A DNA stretch of 64,000 nucleotides from Reticulitermes lucifugus (lineage: Eukaryota > Arthropoda > Insecta > Blattodea > Rhinotermitidae). Shown piece by piece: positions 21,701-34,396 of this stretch. Numbering within the stretch: position 1 is the first letter of the stretch; the number at the start of each line of letters is the position of its first letter. Both the position numbers and the translations under genes were made by a program. Location of the stretch: assembly GCA_026260175.1 (NCBI GenBank), contig JAKCWW010000631.1:1-64000 (forward strand). The letters run 5' to 3'. The notes under the pieces are model-generated. The model ran no database searches and was not told where the DNA came from. It was given only the letters and a program-made list of their open reading frames with translations.

Positions 21701-24700
21701 AAAAGCTGCCTCCGCTTCGGCCATATCATCCTCACGATCAGAAACAGGTTGCTCAATCACGTTACAGGCTTCAACATATTGCATTCCAGTGCGCTCTTCA
21801 CGGATTGGGCTCACATGAGAAGCATATTCCACTGAACGACTAAATGCCCCTGAATACTCCATTTCCAGTTCGGTTACGCTTGCTTGAGCCTCAGAGGAGA
21901 ATTCAGGTGTATCGTCTTTGATCTCGAATTCGTCAGCGGGCTCGGGAGAAAGGGGCCTTTCGATTGGATCTTCAAGTTCTTTGCCACCCTCTGAGCACTG
22001 TTTGAGCAACTCAGCCAGTTCCGAGTCAGGACGATCATCGGAGAAGCCCGAGGACATTGGACGGTATCCTTCAGAATCTGACTTACTAACTTGAGACTGT
22101 GGTCTACTTGTGTCAAGTTCGGCCTCAGGGTCTTCCTCCATTCCCGCAACTTCTTCCAGCAAAACTCTTCCTTCACGCAGGTCTCTATGAAAGCCTTGGT
22201 CTGCCTCAGTCTGGTAAGATTCTTCCTCTAATCTCTCAGCTTCATCAACATCCTTCTTCTCATCACTGCGTACCTCCTTCAATGTGAGTGCTCCTGTTTC
22301 CGTATATTTATCGCTTTCAGCCGTATCTTCAACTCCTTCGGCAGTGTCAAATTTCGACGGACGCACTTCAGATAAAGGTTCAGCTACCTGTGCTGGTGTC
22401 ACAGATGTCATAATGGGCAAAATCGCAGGTTTGAAGCTACTTGTGCTTTCCTTGCGACGATGTCCCATGTGACGTTTCCGAGAATCGTCATAATCATCGT
22501 CATATTCAGGTACATAATCGACTTGTGTAGGGCCGTTACTCTGAGGGAAGTCGTCTCCACTTTCTCTTTCTGTTGTCTCATTCTGACTATCATTGTCATC
22601 ATCTTCCAGGACAGGAGTATGGCACTGAGATGTGACTTGGGTACACACGCTCTGAACTCCATACTCGTCCACAGATGAAGTGGTAATTGTTACAGAGGAC
22701 AGGTGCAGCTCGCGGCCTGATGTTGATGTGGGGTAAGTGCAAGTTTCGGAATCAACAAACTGTGTTCCACTCAGTGTTGCTGGGTCTATTTCTTCAAGAC
22801 TCAGTTGCTCTGATGTACCCGAAACCGTTAATTGCTCAGAAGTGACTGACGCATCCATGCGTTCAGAATCTGCCCTCGAAAGCTCTATCACTGTCCTGAG
22901 GCCTGTGGCATCCGAAGCACTAGAAAGACTCACACTGAGAATGCTACCTTCCTCTACACTCGAACCAAACCTTTCTTCCGTAGCGGTTTCGGACAGAGGA
23001 CTGTCTGTTATAATAGGTCTGGGTTCTGGTTGGAAAATCATCTCATGAGATCGTTTCATGCAGTGTGGCCTTTCGTCTCCTCCTGATTCATCAGTTAACA
23101 GAGCTGGAGAAATTTCCTTCCTCTCAGGGATATCAGCATCTTCGTCCTCCGACCCACCCATATCTTCCCCATGATATTCAAGTACTTCAGATTCACTTAT
23201 TATTTCGAAGGGACTTTGTCGACCATCATCCATGTGCGAAGTTTCGCCTTTATCAACGCCAGATGTATCCAAAATGGTTGAATGGACTGTATCATATATA
23301 TCCGTATAGGTTTGTGACAAGTGTTGCTGTGGCTTTAATTCTCCACAGGTGACGTGAAAATGCACTGCTATGTCGTTGGTGTCTACTTCTTCCCCTGTTA
23401 CAGGAGGATGGGAAGTCAATTCCCGAAGTTCAATGTCTTCATCCTCCATGACCAACGCTCCTGAGACTCCTTCCATATCCTTCTCTAATTCTAAGTAAGA
23501 AGGAACGAGAGTTTCCGAGGCCTCACTGGAAATTTCGATACTGGCTAGGTGACCAGAACTTTCAGAGTCCAGAGATTTCATTGAGTCGCGAGAGCTTAAG
23601 GAACTGACGGCTGTGTGGTATTCATGAGATGCAGAACGAGCTGAAAGTTCTTGAGATGTCAAAGCAGATTCGTATTCAGATGATCCAGCGGTACCAACTC
23701 CCGCCATTAGGGCTTCGACATCTGAAGAACAAGGGCGACTAGAAGTGCGACCGCTTTCTGAAGTCTGTTCGAAGGAATGGTAATGACTTTCACCTGAACT
23801 TGACCAAGCTTCAAAGTCAGCACCCGAACGCCTGTCAGCACGTAAGGTTGTACTACCACTTCGCTCTCCAGAACTAGACGATTCGACATCTGGTTTCGAA
23901 TGGCGGGTGTGTCGCAGGACAACTACCGTCGCCTCACTACAGTCAGGACGTTCAATAACACGCACAGCATCCGCCTCGGCCCGACGTCCTGATGATGACG
24001 ATGAATCTATAGGTGACTTTGTGGACTCGTCCTGAGACAGAGACCGCTGCGACTCTTCGCTCGACGTTCGTTTGATCTCCTTCTCTATTAAACGGACAGT
24101 TTCGTTCGACAATTCCATGCCCTCAGTTAATGTCGGCATTACCTGGTCGATCCCGGCCGTTTCCGGGACACCGGAATCAAGTTTGAAACTTTTCTTAATT
24201 TCGACTTTTTTTTCCGTCTTCATTGCTTCTTCAGTACTTTGCTCTGATCTTGATATCTCCGTAACATACGTATCCTGTTCAGTATTGTCTTCTTTCCTTC
24301 CAACAAATTTAGCACTCGATAACGTCTCCACCTTACTTTCACCAACCAAACTAGAATCTGTTTTTCGCCTGAGTTCAGTCTTCAGCTTACCATCTTCCGT
24401 GCTCTCCTCCACTTTCGTGTCTTTTTCTACCCACTTCACTGTTGCAGTTTGGCCTCGTGTAATATCTTGCTTCTCGTAAACAAAACCGGAATGCTCTTCT
24501 TCCAATTTACTCTCAATCACAAGCTTTTCCTCACTTACAGCTTCACTACGTTCCTTCTCCTCAGCAATTCTCGTTGCCTGAACCCCGCCTTTTCTTTGTG
24601 CTCGGGTTTCTGATACATTACTCATTACAGACCGATCCTCATCATCAGAAAAGGATGCAAAAATACGATGCTCACCAGTAACACCTACCTCCTGTCTCAT

Positions 24701-27700
24701 CACACCAACGTCTTCGAACTTAGATTTCTTTGTTTTAACATCCCGTTCCTCAAGAAAATGTTGCTTACTATCTATTATTTCCTGCACACCATCCTTGCCA
24801 ACAATTATCTTCGCTGTATCCACGTTTCTTGATTCTCCAGTCATTTCATCTTTCTTCGACATAGCAACGTCAGTGACATGACTCACTAATCTGCCGTCCT
24901 TTGTGGCCTCGCTGTAGTCAGCAGTTGCACTTACTTCTTCACAACGCGATTCCTCAATACTTTCGCCAAGGATTTTTTCGAAACTCAACACTTTGAATTC
25001 GAATTCTGAGGGCGACTCTTTCTTCTGAATCACTTCTTCCTTCTTCTTATGTTGTTCGATAAGCTGTTCCTGTGCTGCTTCTAAAGACTCCCGTACTTCA
25101 GCTAAAGTTTTCTCGACTACTTCTTCACCCTGCAGTTTAACGCTCACAACTTCGAGTTCGTTGTCGGCCTTCGCTCGACCAGCTTGGCTGTCAAGCGGTG
25201 ATAAATCCGTTTCCACGCCACTACTGCGCAAGTCCTCGTCTGTAATCTCCATGCTGGATGTAGTTGTGTCCGTGCGGGCCAACTTCTTCATTTCTTCTCG
25301 GTGTTTGCTGGCCAGGACTGACTCTATGAGCTGAACCTCACGCGGTTCTAATTCCTCCTTGCCGGCCAGTTGTCTTAGATATTCTGTTACCTGTGATTCG
25401 GCCATTTCTGGTGGCGGAACGGGTGGGGATGCTGTGTCAAGGATTAAATCACTTCTTCTAGCCACTTCAGCTTCTATGCTCTCCACAACTTCTTCTGCAA
25501 TCATTCGGGCCTCCTGCTCTGATATTTTGAATGGCGTTTCACTGATTTCAACGTTCTCATCCTCATCCTTTTCAACTATAATTTGTTTCTCTAGAGGTAT
25601 CTCCTGTACTATCTCAACTACGGATTCTGACTGTTCTTGTACCGGAACCTCCCACACAGTGTCGTGAATATGTTCCTCTGGTTGGTATAGTGGATGTTCC
25701 TCAGGAGTAACGTCCGATTCAGAAGCCGTATCCTCGCTTTCTCCTTGACTGTAGCTATCTGTCTGTTGTTTTCCAGATAAAGTTACAGCAATGGACGTCA
25801 CCCCATTGTCATCTACCCTGCAGGACTCCATTGCTTTTATCTCTTCCTCAATATCACGTTCCTTCTCAGTCTCTTCAATTTCACTCTTGTCAACGTGTAC
25901 CTCAAGTGAATCAGACGGTTTGGTAACATTTTCAGTCTTGTAGTGTAGCACCTGTGCTAACTGATCACTTATCTGTTCCTCTCGCGTTTCTGAGAACAAG
26001 TCAATGTCCGTTATCTTAGACGTCATTTCCATTACCTCTGTCTTGGATGAACCCTCTTCTGCAGCAGACTGTGTCACTGCACCTGAAGGCTGAGGTGTTG
26101 TTGCATGGACCGTACTCTCGAAGACTGCTCGTATGTCTTTGACTGCCTTCCGCTCCGCAGTATCATCTACTTGTAGGTCCGACTTTCTTACCTGGTGCTG
26201 TAAGTCTTTATCTATGCCTTGTACTGGAATTATTGTTGATTCTTGACCACCTAAAGGGGACTGTATTTCAAATTCCTTAGCTAAATTCTTTACACTTGAA
26301 ACTTTAGTTTCAGAAATTATAGCACTTTCTTGAACAACTTCCACATGCATATTCTCGTCTTTAGTGTCGTGTCTTGGCTTCTGAACATATTTATCTGGAA
26401 CGTCGGCGAAAACTGTGGGTTTCATACCAGTTCCAACTTGTAATTTCGTAACTTCCGTGGTAGCACCTATATGACACCCACTTTCCAGTGAAATGTCTTC
26501 TTGGGTTTGCCTTCCCATGTTTTTTACTGTTGTCAGAATATTCTTGTCCTCTGGCACCACAGATTCCGTATTTTCATCGAGTTCGTGGGTGAATATATCA
26601 CTACGTATCTGACGGCTCTCTGCTCCTTCCATATCGTCTGACTGCTTGATAGCACTTTGGGCGATTGCCTTGTGCTCAGGCGAAGCTTCTTCTTCCATCT
26701 GCGTCATAAGCTGTTCTACAACCATTTCTTTCTTGATCTGAGCCTCAAAATACCGTTTTTTGGCACGCACGCTTCCATTTTGATCAAACGGAATGAGATC
26801 TTCAGTGGGCAAAGATACAGATCTCTCGTAAACCTTCCTCGATGCTGCAACAGGCAATGTTTGCTCAAGATTCTTTTCAAATAGTGCTCGTTTACTTGAA
26901 ATTGTGGGGATATCTTCACTGCTATCTAGTGAACCAATAAGACTTGAGGGCTTGCTGCTTCCATCATCATCTCCTACAAAGGCAGTATTCTCGTACGCTA
27001 ACGGTTTGTCCACGCACTTGGCAAGATATTCCGCCTCCGAATCGCTACTCCCTGCCTCCTCCTCTTCAGTGTGAGAGTGTTGCTGGCTGAACACCGCTAC
27101 TGCAGACGGAGCTGTAGTCGGGACACCAGTAATCTGGCTCATTGCAACGTCCGTGGCTTCCGTTTCAGAACCTTCACGATCTGAAGTGTCCGAGGAGCCA
27201 GTGAACGTGGACTGCTTGCTCACTGAGGCTGGTGGAGGATGCATGCGAATTGTAGAATCACTAAAAGTAGTGGTATCCGTATCACTTTCTGCCTCTGATT
27301 TTATGATACCACTTTCTTGAAGCACCGATATCAATGGTGCAGGAGTGGGTACTGAAGATCTTGGCTTGGGCACTGGTGGTGCTACTGGTTCCTGACTCTG
27401 AGTGCGCAGTTTAATGACTGTTTCAGTGGCGGTCTTTGCCGGGCCTGTTGTCATTTGCTCCCAAAACTTTTTTCTATCTGAATAACTCTGGACATCTACC
27501 TCAATACCCTTCTCTCCTTCAGGCTTTACTGTATCAGTCTTTGAATCTTCTAACGCAGCTACGGCCTCAGAAGGGGATATCTCAACACTGACTCTGTGAA
27601 CTGGTATGTGAGATACAGGGGCAACTTCATATGCAAGGCCAGGACATACAGGTTCCAGTTGGGATGTCTGAAAATGAGAGGTTTCGTCCTCATGGAATTC

Positions 27701-27807
27701 AGGTTTTGGAACAAGGCGTGGACTTGGAGTTGGGTGTAGGATGAGGGGCTCTTCCACCCTGGGTTCCTGGCGATCCGTCAACTCTGTTGTTAGTAGTCTG
27801 GTGCTCT
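18745..27807 (-). CDS. Ank2: 9,063-nt giant exon with the ankyrin-like tail region
   Basis: The acceptor TTGCCCTCTCTTCTAG| precedes 27807 and the donor CTAACAG|GTAGAC follows 18745; both are phase 1, giving 3,021 codons. Open frame continues upstream to 27985 and downstream to 18728, but I read both extensions as intron. Early parts hold an SH3-type PPVPKPR motif and several R..FE-type motifs (DRKKFWEQ, SKRALFEK, AKKRYFEA, DIRAVFES). The middle is acidic and Ser/Thr/Glu-rich. Near 20750 there is a polyalanine run, then two DDVS[ML]SSL[QK]EFE repeats, then about nine STDSLE-type repeats (19950-19370). The last 170 residues contain VRKVSFQGPDAERALRDYVE and GNVHIKRVVQRRVVIR, which resemble ankyrin C-terminal tails, and end in a Thr-rich run. 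Confidence 0.85.
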
Positions 27808-29989
27808 CTAGAAGAGAGGGCAAGTTGGTTAGTGGGACAATATTCACTCTCACACAAGGTGTTAATATGTACAAGTAAAATAACTGCTGTATCTTCCGTG
27901 ATGGCAGCCACCTCTTTCTCCGCTTTTCTGCATGCACGCACGCACGCACCCACACACATACGTATTTATATACACAAATAGCCAAAGCACCTCATCCGTG
28001 TTTGTAACATACAATATACCTGTCTGTACCTGTTACTTGCATGACATACTCTTCAGAACGTTAGTTCCTTTCGTATTTTTTTTGTAAGAAACCCAGCCAT
28101 TATTGAATAAGGATCTAAACGTGCTAATTAAAATTACTCTATCGAAATCAGGGGAATGAAAATCCAAATCAGGAACATAGAATTTAACTGAGGAAAACTG
28201 CAAACAATAACAGTATAGAAATCTTGTGACTCAATGCAATTAAATCTAACTTACTACGAAATTAAAATATGCTTATCAATATATCACTTGGTACCTTGAA
28301 AATACAAACTATTTGTAAAATTAGAAGGAATAAAATGCCCATGAACAGATGAATTACAAAACAGCACTAAATACATACATTCCCAAACACACTAGACTTT
28401 TCATTTAGTAGGATTTAACGTTCAATAAGTAGGTTCCAACACTGAGGAAATATGTAATGCATATTCTATATCCATATGTGGAACCATTGATTGAAAATAC
28501 ATAACCATTCTTTCTTATAATATTTGAGTGCTGGTACAGAAAACATAAATTCAACTCTCTGAATTTTTGATAATACTGCACATGATGTGTCACTCAACAA
28601 GACAAAGAAAAGGATCTGTACGAAGTGTCTCAGAAATATAAGAGTGAGCTATGCCCAGGCAGGTAACAGAGGATGAGAAAAACTATGTAAACTGATGTAG
28701 CAGTAAGAAAACGAGTTTTCTAATTATAAAATGTCATAAACAGCCACTCTACATTCATTATTGCGTAAATGCAAATACTTAAGTGCAAGGCATTTGCTTT
28801 TATACATTAGCAGACAGAGATTCATACACAACAATAAAGGTGATTAGAATACCTAATTTCACACACTAAAGCAACAAAATACATCAGTAGACATAAAACA
28901 ACAGCACATTGTTATGTAGAAGTCAATGTTGGAAAAGTTAGATTGAAAGATTGTCAGTATTCCTATGAGGAGCAGCTTGCAATTTTTTAAGAGCCAAAGC
29001 CACTTTGAATTTGTAACTGTCACTGCATAAGTGTATCTTCTGACAAAGAATTAGCTGTTGTCTGCTGTTACAGGAAAGTATATTGCCACTTCTATGGTTA
29101 AGACTGCAGGCAGCAGAACATCTCCAGAACAAAGTACTTCTGTAAATGAAATCACATGTACATGTTATATGTTCATACTGAATGGCCATGCTAGTTGCTT
29201 TCCACTTTCAAGCACTCTCCTGGCAAAAAATTCTTGCTGTGAATGTAAGGAATTATATGTTGATTCTCATTAGTATTGTATTCCACCATCTTATAACACT
29301 ACTCACTTCAAATGAAAATGTACGTATCAGAAATAAGGACTACGAATACCAAAAGGCACAAAATCCAGCATAACTAATTTATGAGAAAATGATGTGGCAA
29401 CAATGGCACTAACATCTGAATTCGAAATGTGCATCATTTCTACTGAACACAGTCTGTTGTTAGTGCAAGTAAAACTGTGCTGTACAACAATTCAGCAATT
29501 CCCAAAATGGTGATGTTATAGGCATAACACCTGAATTTGGAAATCACTGGGCATAGGATGATGTTCAACATGCATACACTGAAATCACAACAAGCTCATA
29601 TGCACAAAAAGACCTGGTCAGGACTTATATGTCATGGCCCTAACAGAATAACCTTCTTGGTTGAGCAGGAAAAGTGAAACCAGATTAGTCATATTTGTAC
29701 TAATTTTAAATTATCAAATGATTTGCAATTCTAAAGTGTGCCACATGTTAGTGACACTATTCTAATCTCATTACAGAACATGACGCAGATTTGAAGATTT
29801 CCACTTTCCATAAGCAGTGGATGAATATGGAACTATGAACGCTGCAGAGATGATTTGCTGTTAGTACTGTTCACTGTGTTAATCACACCAAGCATCATAT
29901 TCAAAGACTGCTTCTACAAAATATCCCAAACATTTGCGTCTAGAAGAAATCCGCTACATACCATCAGCAAGGGGAACTGCACGACTCAC
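27808..29989 (-). other. Intron between the 588-nt and 9-kb exons
   Basis: AT-rich with a strong acceptor tract at its 3' end (27808-27823). A cgcacgcacgcacc-type repeat lies near 27934-27953, which explains the open-looking frame upstream of the acceptor. No other exon or element was recognised. Confidence 0.6.
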
Positions 29990-30577
29990 CCAGAGGACTC
30001 TGCTCAAGGCTACAAGGTTCCCGTTTAATGTGAGGGCCTGAGTACACATACAAGCATGGTCTGCTGCACTGGTGCAATCTACTAGCATCATCTGGCAACC
30101 TACATAGATCTCTATTCTCACTGATGTTAGCAACCTTCAAGATATCAGCTGCCTTCTGGTCTGCCTTCACTGCCACATGGCTACTGGAGAACATATTCTG
30201 ATCACTGTACCAAACAGTGGTGTTAACTTTAGCCTCTGATTCTATTTTTGCCTGTGCTAAGAAATATGTCAAGTATGGAAGTTTGTCAGCATCCAGTTCC
30301 GTAGAGGAATCATTGTCAGTGAGTAGCTGCTGGTTGAGATCAACTTCATCAAACAATTCACTCCTGTTATCCTCCCCATCACTTTCATCCAATGCCTCTT
30401 CACTTGAAATGAAAGAGTCAGGGTCCATCTGGTCATGAACCAGCCACAGGTCAAACTTGAATGGATCGAACAAGTTGGTGTCAGGAGTGTCGTAGCAATC
30501 GATCACAATCTCAGGAATTGTCAAACTACTGGAGTAGCCCAGAGGCTTGTCTTCATCATCAGCAGCAGCAGCAGCCA
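29990..30577 (-). CDS. Ank2: 588-nt exon (phase 1-1) of the ankyrin-type gene
   Basis: The acceptor TTGTGTGTCACAG| precedes 30577 and a consensus donor CTCTGG|GTGAGT follows 29990, giving 196 codons, phase 1 at both ends. The peptide opens with an alanine run, then an acidic Asp/Glu/Ser-rich region rich in Phe, Leu and Trp (FDPFKFDLWLVHDQMDPDSF), and ends in a Cys-containing segment with PHIKREP. The mix of acidic and bulky hydrophobic residues suggests a short binding module rather than plain filler; that is inference. The two frame-preserving ends mean it can act as a cassette between the 2.2-kb and 9-kb exons. A second possible donor just downstream (GTATGT) follows a stop codon. Confidence 0.75.
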
Positions 30578-33500
30578 CTGTGACACACAATAACACAGAT
30601 GTGTCTTCTGATCCTCTACATTGCCCTATTACCTGATGTGTGCCTGACTAAAATGTGCAGCCATTCTGTTCTGAGCAGTACAATGGACTGTCATTTGTAT
30701 GAAGTTTAATAATAATTACATACTGCCCCATTTTGATGTTCAGGCAATCAGAAAGTGAGAGAAGAAAGAAAAAGAGCAAGAGCAACAAGTAATCCTACTG
30801 CATGAGAAGCAATGTAAGAAAGCAAGACAGCACAGAGTGGCACTACAACACAGCTTCTCTCCCTGTCTCAGTCACAACTAGTGTACTTGCTATTAATAAT
30901 ATTCTTGGCTCTTTGTGTAATTTTTGATAATGAGAACTGTAAAAATGTTATGTACTTTCTACATCATCTCAATAAATACAAGCATCTTATCACTTTCTTT
31001 TACAAGGGTGATCAAAAGTTTAGAAAAACTGTTGTACCTCTTTTACATACCCCTTGTTAGATTTTAGATACATGATCCTGTTAATTTGTCCTCCTATTAC
31101 TTATGTAGGCTGAGATAAAATAGTAATTCTGATTCTCTATTGCCAAATACAAAGTCCACTGGCTATAATCACAGTAGTGGTACTAATTAAATAAACATGT
31201 GGTGAAAAATATTCTGTAAGTGGCTGGTAAGTACCCTGTTCGACAAAGTCCCTGAAGATGATAAACCGTAAGTTCATTGCCATCACCAGCAATCAGACCA
31301 CACTGAACACTACTGCAGATCTAATAAAACCAGTTCAGATTGTCAAAACTAATATCTTTATGATTCACGTAATATTATCTTCTTCCACAAAGCAAGTTTG
31401 TGTAAGTTACAGTGTGTATTACCTATATTTTGAAGGTGCTTAGTTCAATCTGGGTCAGGATACAGGCTATTATGAGTGAAGTTCTTCATGCTTTACCTCA
31501 GTCCCTCCAGGAAAATGAAATACTCGTAATACTGGCAGTTCTTGATTAACATAATTTTAAAAGAAGGGCCTACTCCAAACTAATGCACTCAGTTTGACAT
31601 AACGTCTGCAACACAGTGGAATGTTCTGGTATGTTATGGTAAAAGTGAGATATCTGTTGTACATAGGTAGAGGCACTAATTTTCATTCAACCCTCATATG
31701 TGAGTTTTCCCAGCGTTCCTCTTGGACAGCTTGATAGATTCCTTTTTGCGTTCATCAAGTGAAGTTTATCAAGTTCTTTAATTTTGTATTTAGCTTGTAT
31801 ACGTGAAATAGGAGTAATGAGCGGAAAGGGTTAGGAACTATCAGTGGTGGTCAAAGTAGTCAATGTAGAGATGTTACAAATTTAGAGCAGTAAGCCAGTG
31901 TGCTTAAGCGGTATGAGAACAACAGAAAGATATGTGATGATGTCCATGTTACTGGCTTAAACAAAGTGACACTAACTCTTGGATGGCATTTATGAATCCA
32001 CGCAAATGCTGTCAAAATTACGGCACGTTCTGCTAGACCTAACCCCCAGAATTGAGCTGGTAATTAGACGCAAGACCTGTAATCATGCAAAGCATGAAAA
32101 CAAAGATTGAAAACAACACAAAGAGGAATTCATTGGAAAACTTCATGGCTATATTTTTGAAGGCTTAAAAACAAGACTTCCATCACGAAGCCAATCTAGA
32201 ATTCACGGCATGCACCATTTCAGATACCTTGGCCGCTCAAATGTTCTAAAACGCTGTTAAAAAAGGTGGGTTATAGAGCCAAGGAGGTGTCTGATGTAGG
32301 TTAGACTAGCTTACTTTGGAAAAGGTCACCTACAAGGACATACTTTTCCAAGGAAGAGTGAACAACTTCAGGTTTCAAGGCAGCAAAATCTCAAGCAACT
32401 GTGATCTTGGGTGGCAACACCAACATATATTATAAGCTGAAGCTTGTTGTCATCCACCATGTACAGAGTCCTAAATCACTGAGGGGATTTCTCAAGTATT
32501 CCCCTTCTGTTTATTGGTGGTCTACAAAGAAGCATAGGATGTCAAACCCAATATTCACTAAACAGTTCCATCAACAACAGCACCATGAAGTAAAAACAGA
32601 TTGCAAGACCAAAAATACAGTCTTCATTTTTGTTGGATACACTCCTGGATATCTCACTGAGATTGAGACACTATCCAGATACATAAAAGTTGTCCTTCTG
32701 CCTCCCAACATGTCATTTCTCCAGCTAACTGATCAAAAAGTTGTTGCTAGATCAAGGCTTATGACGTTTGAAGTACGTCTGTTACACTCACAGAGACAAT
32801 GGATGGCAAAAACAAACCCAGTGTGGAGAAATTCTGGAAGTTTTTCAACATCAAACATGCCACAGACATCATAGCCAGGGCCTGGGCTGAGAAGTCTTAA
32901 CCCAGCATGAATGGAATATGAAAAGATTGATTTACAAATATGTCCATAATTTTTAAAGCTACAAGCTGGGCAAAGAAATAAGAAAAACTGCAAACACAGT
33001 GTGGTACTGTCTACAGAGGTTGGCTTTGATGAGTGGAGCTAGCAGATTAGTCAAGTTGCTGGGCCACACAAAGAAGAGTTAATGCAGGCATGTGAAGAGA
33101 CTGTCCTTGCACCTAAGGAGTCACAAGCAGATATTTTTAAGATGTTACCATACAGAATCTGACAAAAGACATTTTAATGTGAAGCTTCAACATAACTGAA
33201 GGTTTGAGTGAGCTTGAGAACAAGGTTACCAGGTTGAATGCTGTTAAAGAATTATGAGTATCATGAGGAACAGACTCAAGCCTTATTAGGATTTTTTTTA
33301 AGGAAAAGAGACAGCGGTAAAATGACTAAAACTTGACATCTTCCTCAAAAATTCAGCCAAAAATAATTCAACAGATATTTCATATGACCAACTCCAAACA
33401 ATTCTATAAAAAGAAAACACCCACAAAAGGATCTTGCCTTATTTTTTTCACCAACGGAACTGAAACATCTGATGCTAAGAACCCTCCTGAGGTGGACTAA

Positions 33501-34396
33501 CTCAGTGTTTTCCGCCACTTTCTCTCCAATTGCTCCATATCTACTATCCTCCAGTTCACTACAGTATTACCCATTTTCTCTTACTGTGATCATTGTTACA
33601 TTCTGTGAATATGTAAACAGAGTTTGGACTTGTATTGAAACTTTCTTATTTACATCATTTCTTGTGGGAAATTCATGCCTAACACAGTTCCTCCTTACAT
33701 GAGATTTTTCTGAACTGCAAATAACATGTTAGCTGGGAACTACCAGTACCTCAATTAGGCACGAAGATGAATAAATGCTGATAACTATAAATAATACAGT
33801 TTCTAGCTTAAACTCTTGGAAATAATATACTATACATTTTCAATGATAACAGCATATCCAAGAAATAAAAGTTGAATGTATATATTCATAACTAGATTGT
33901 GCATGTATCATAATTTGTGTATGTTAAATCACTATTATAAGATGAAACTGCATTTTATTTCTATTTCAAAGCCTGCAAAAGATTTGCCTAACACACTGAA
34001 CTTATTTCATGAGGTAACACATTCAGCTCCATTTAACCAAGTTTAGTGCTTTTCAGAGATTCACAAATCAGTGGCATAAATTTATACAGTCAATATCATG
34101 GCATGACAGGGGAGTTTTTATGAACAAGAAAATGCAAACATTTTGTCTTATCAAGATTAATTATTCTGGAGTATGTAAACACAGAAAGTCAATGAAATTC
34201 TGATGATACCATGTACACCATCAAACAAGATTGTGCACATAGGAACTGACAGTTTTTGGCAAACAAATGTGTATGCCATGTAAATTACTACATACAAGTA
34301 AAACCTTACATTGCAATAAATTTAAGCAAGATTCAACCTGAAGTTCTCTCACTGTCAAAGAGCCAAGACCATGGGTTAATCATCACACTGAAGTAC
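30578..34396 (-). other. Intron hosting a Tigger/pogo relic
   Basis: Besides the transposase relic at about 31.8-33.6 kb I saw no exon. The remaining sequence is AT-rich, with a purine-rich stretch near 30757-30784. Confidence 0.6.
31800..33600 (+). pseudogene. Decayed Tigger/pogo (Tc1-mariner superfamily) DNA transposase
   Basis: The longest open piece (32401-32874) carries the middle of a Tigger-type DDE domain: ILGGNTNIYYKLKLVVIHH, then SVYWWSTKKHRMSNPIFTKQF, IKVVLLPPNMSFLQLTDQKV. Upstream frames still show YFSKEE and SGFKAAKSQATV, and downstream KFFNIKHATDIIARAW, in family order. The catalytic block expected as DNAPGH reads GYTPGY, and stops and frame changes occur on both sides, so the copy is dead and old. 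Terminal inverted repeats were not identified, so the ends are approximate. It lies antisense in an ankyrin intron. Confidence 0.8.

Noticed and set aside
24072-24479. Long plus-strand open frames inside the giant exons (here and at 20979-21344, 39501-39950, 62676-63047 and others)
   Set aside because: They are antisense shadows of the long minus-strand coding frame, caused by its codon composition.
27808-27985. Open frame continuing 5' of the 9-kb exon, including an apparent start
   Set aside because: A strong pyrimidine tract and AG end at 27808, and the extra peptide (Cys/Val/Arg-rich from a CA/CG repeat) is unlike the exon. Read as intron.
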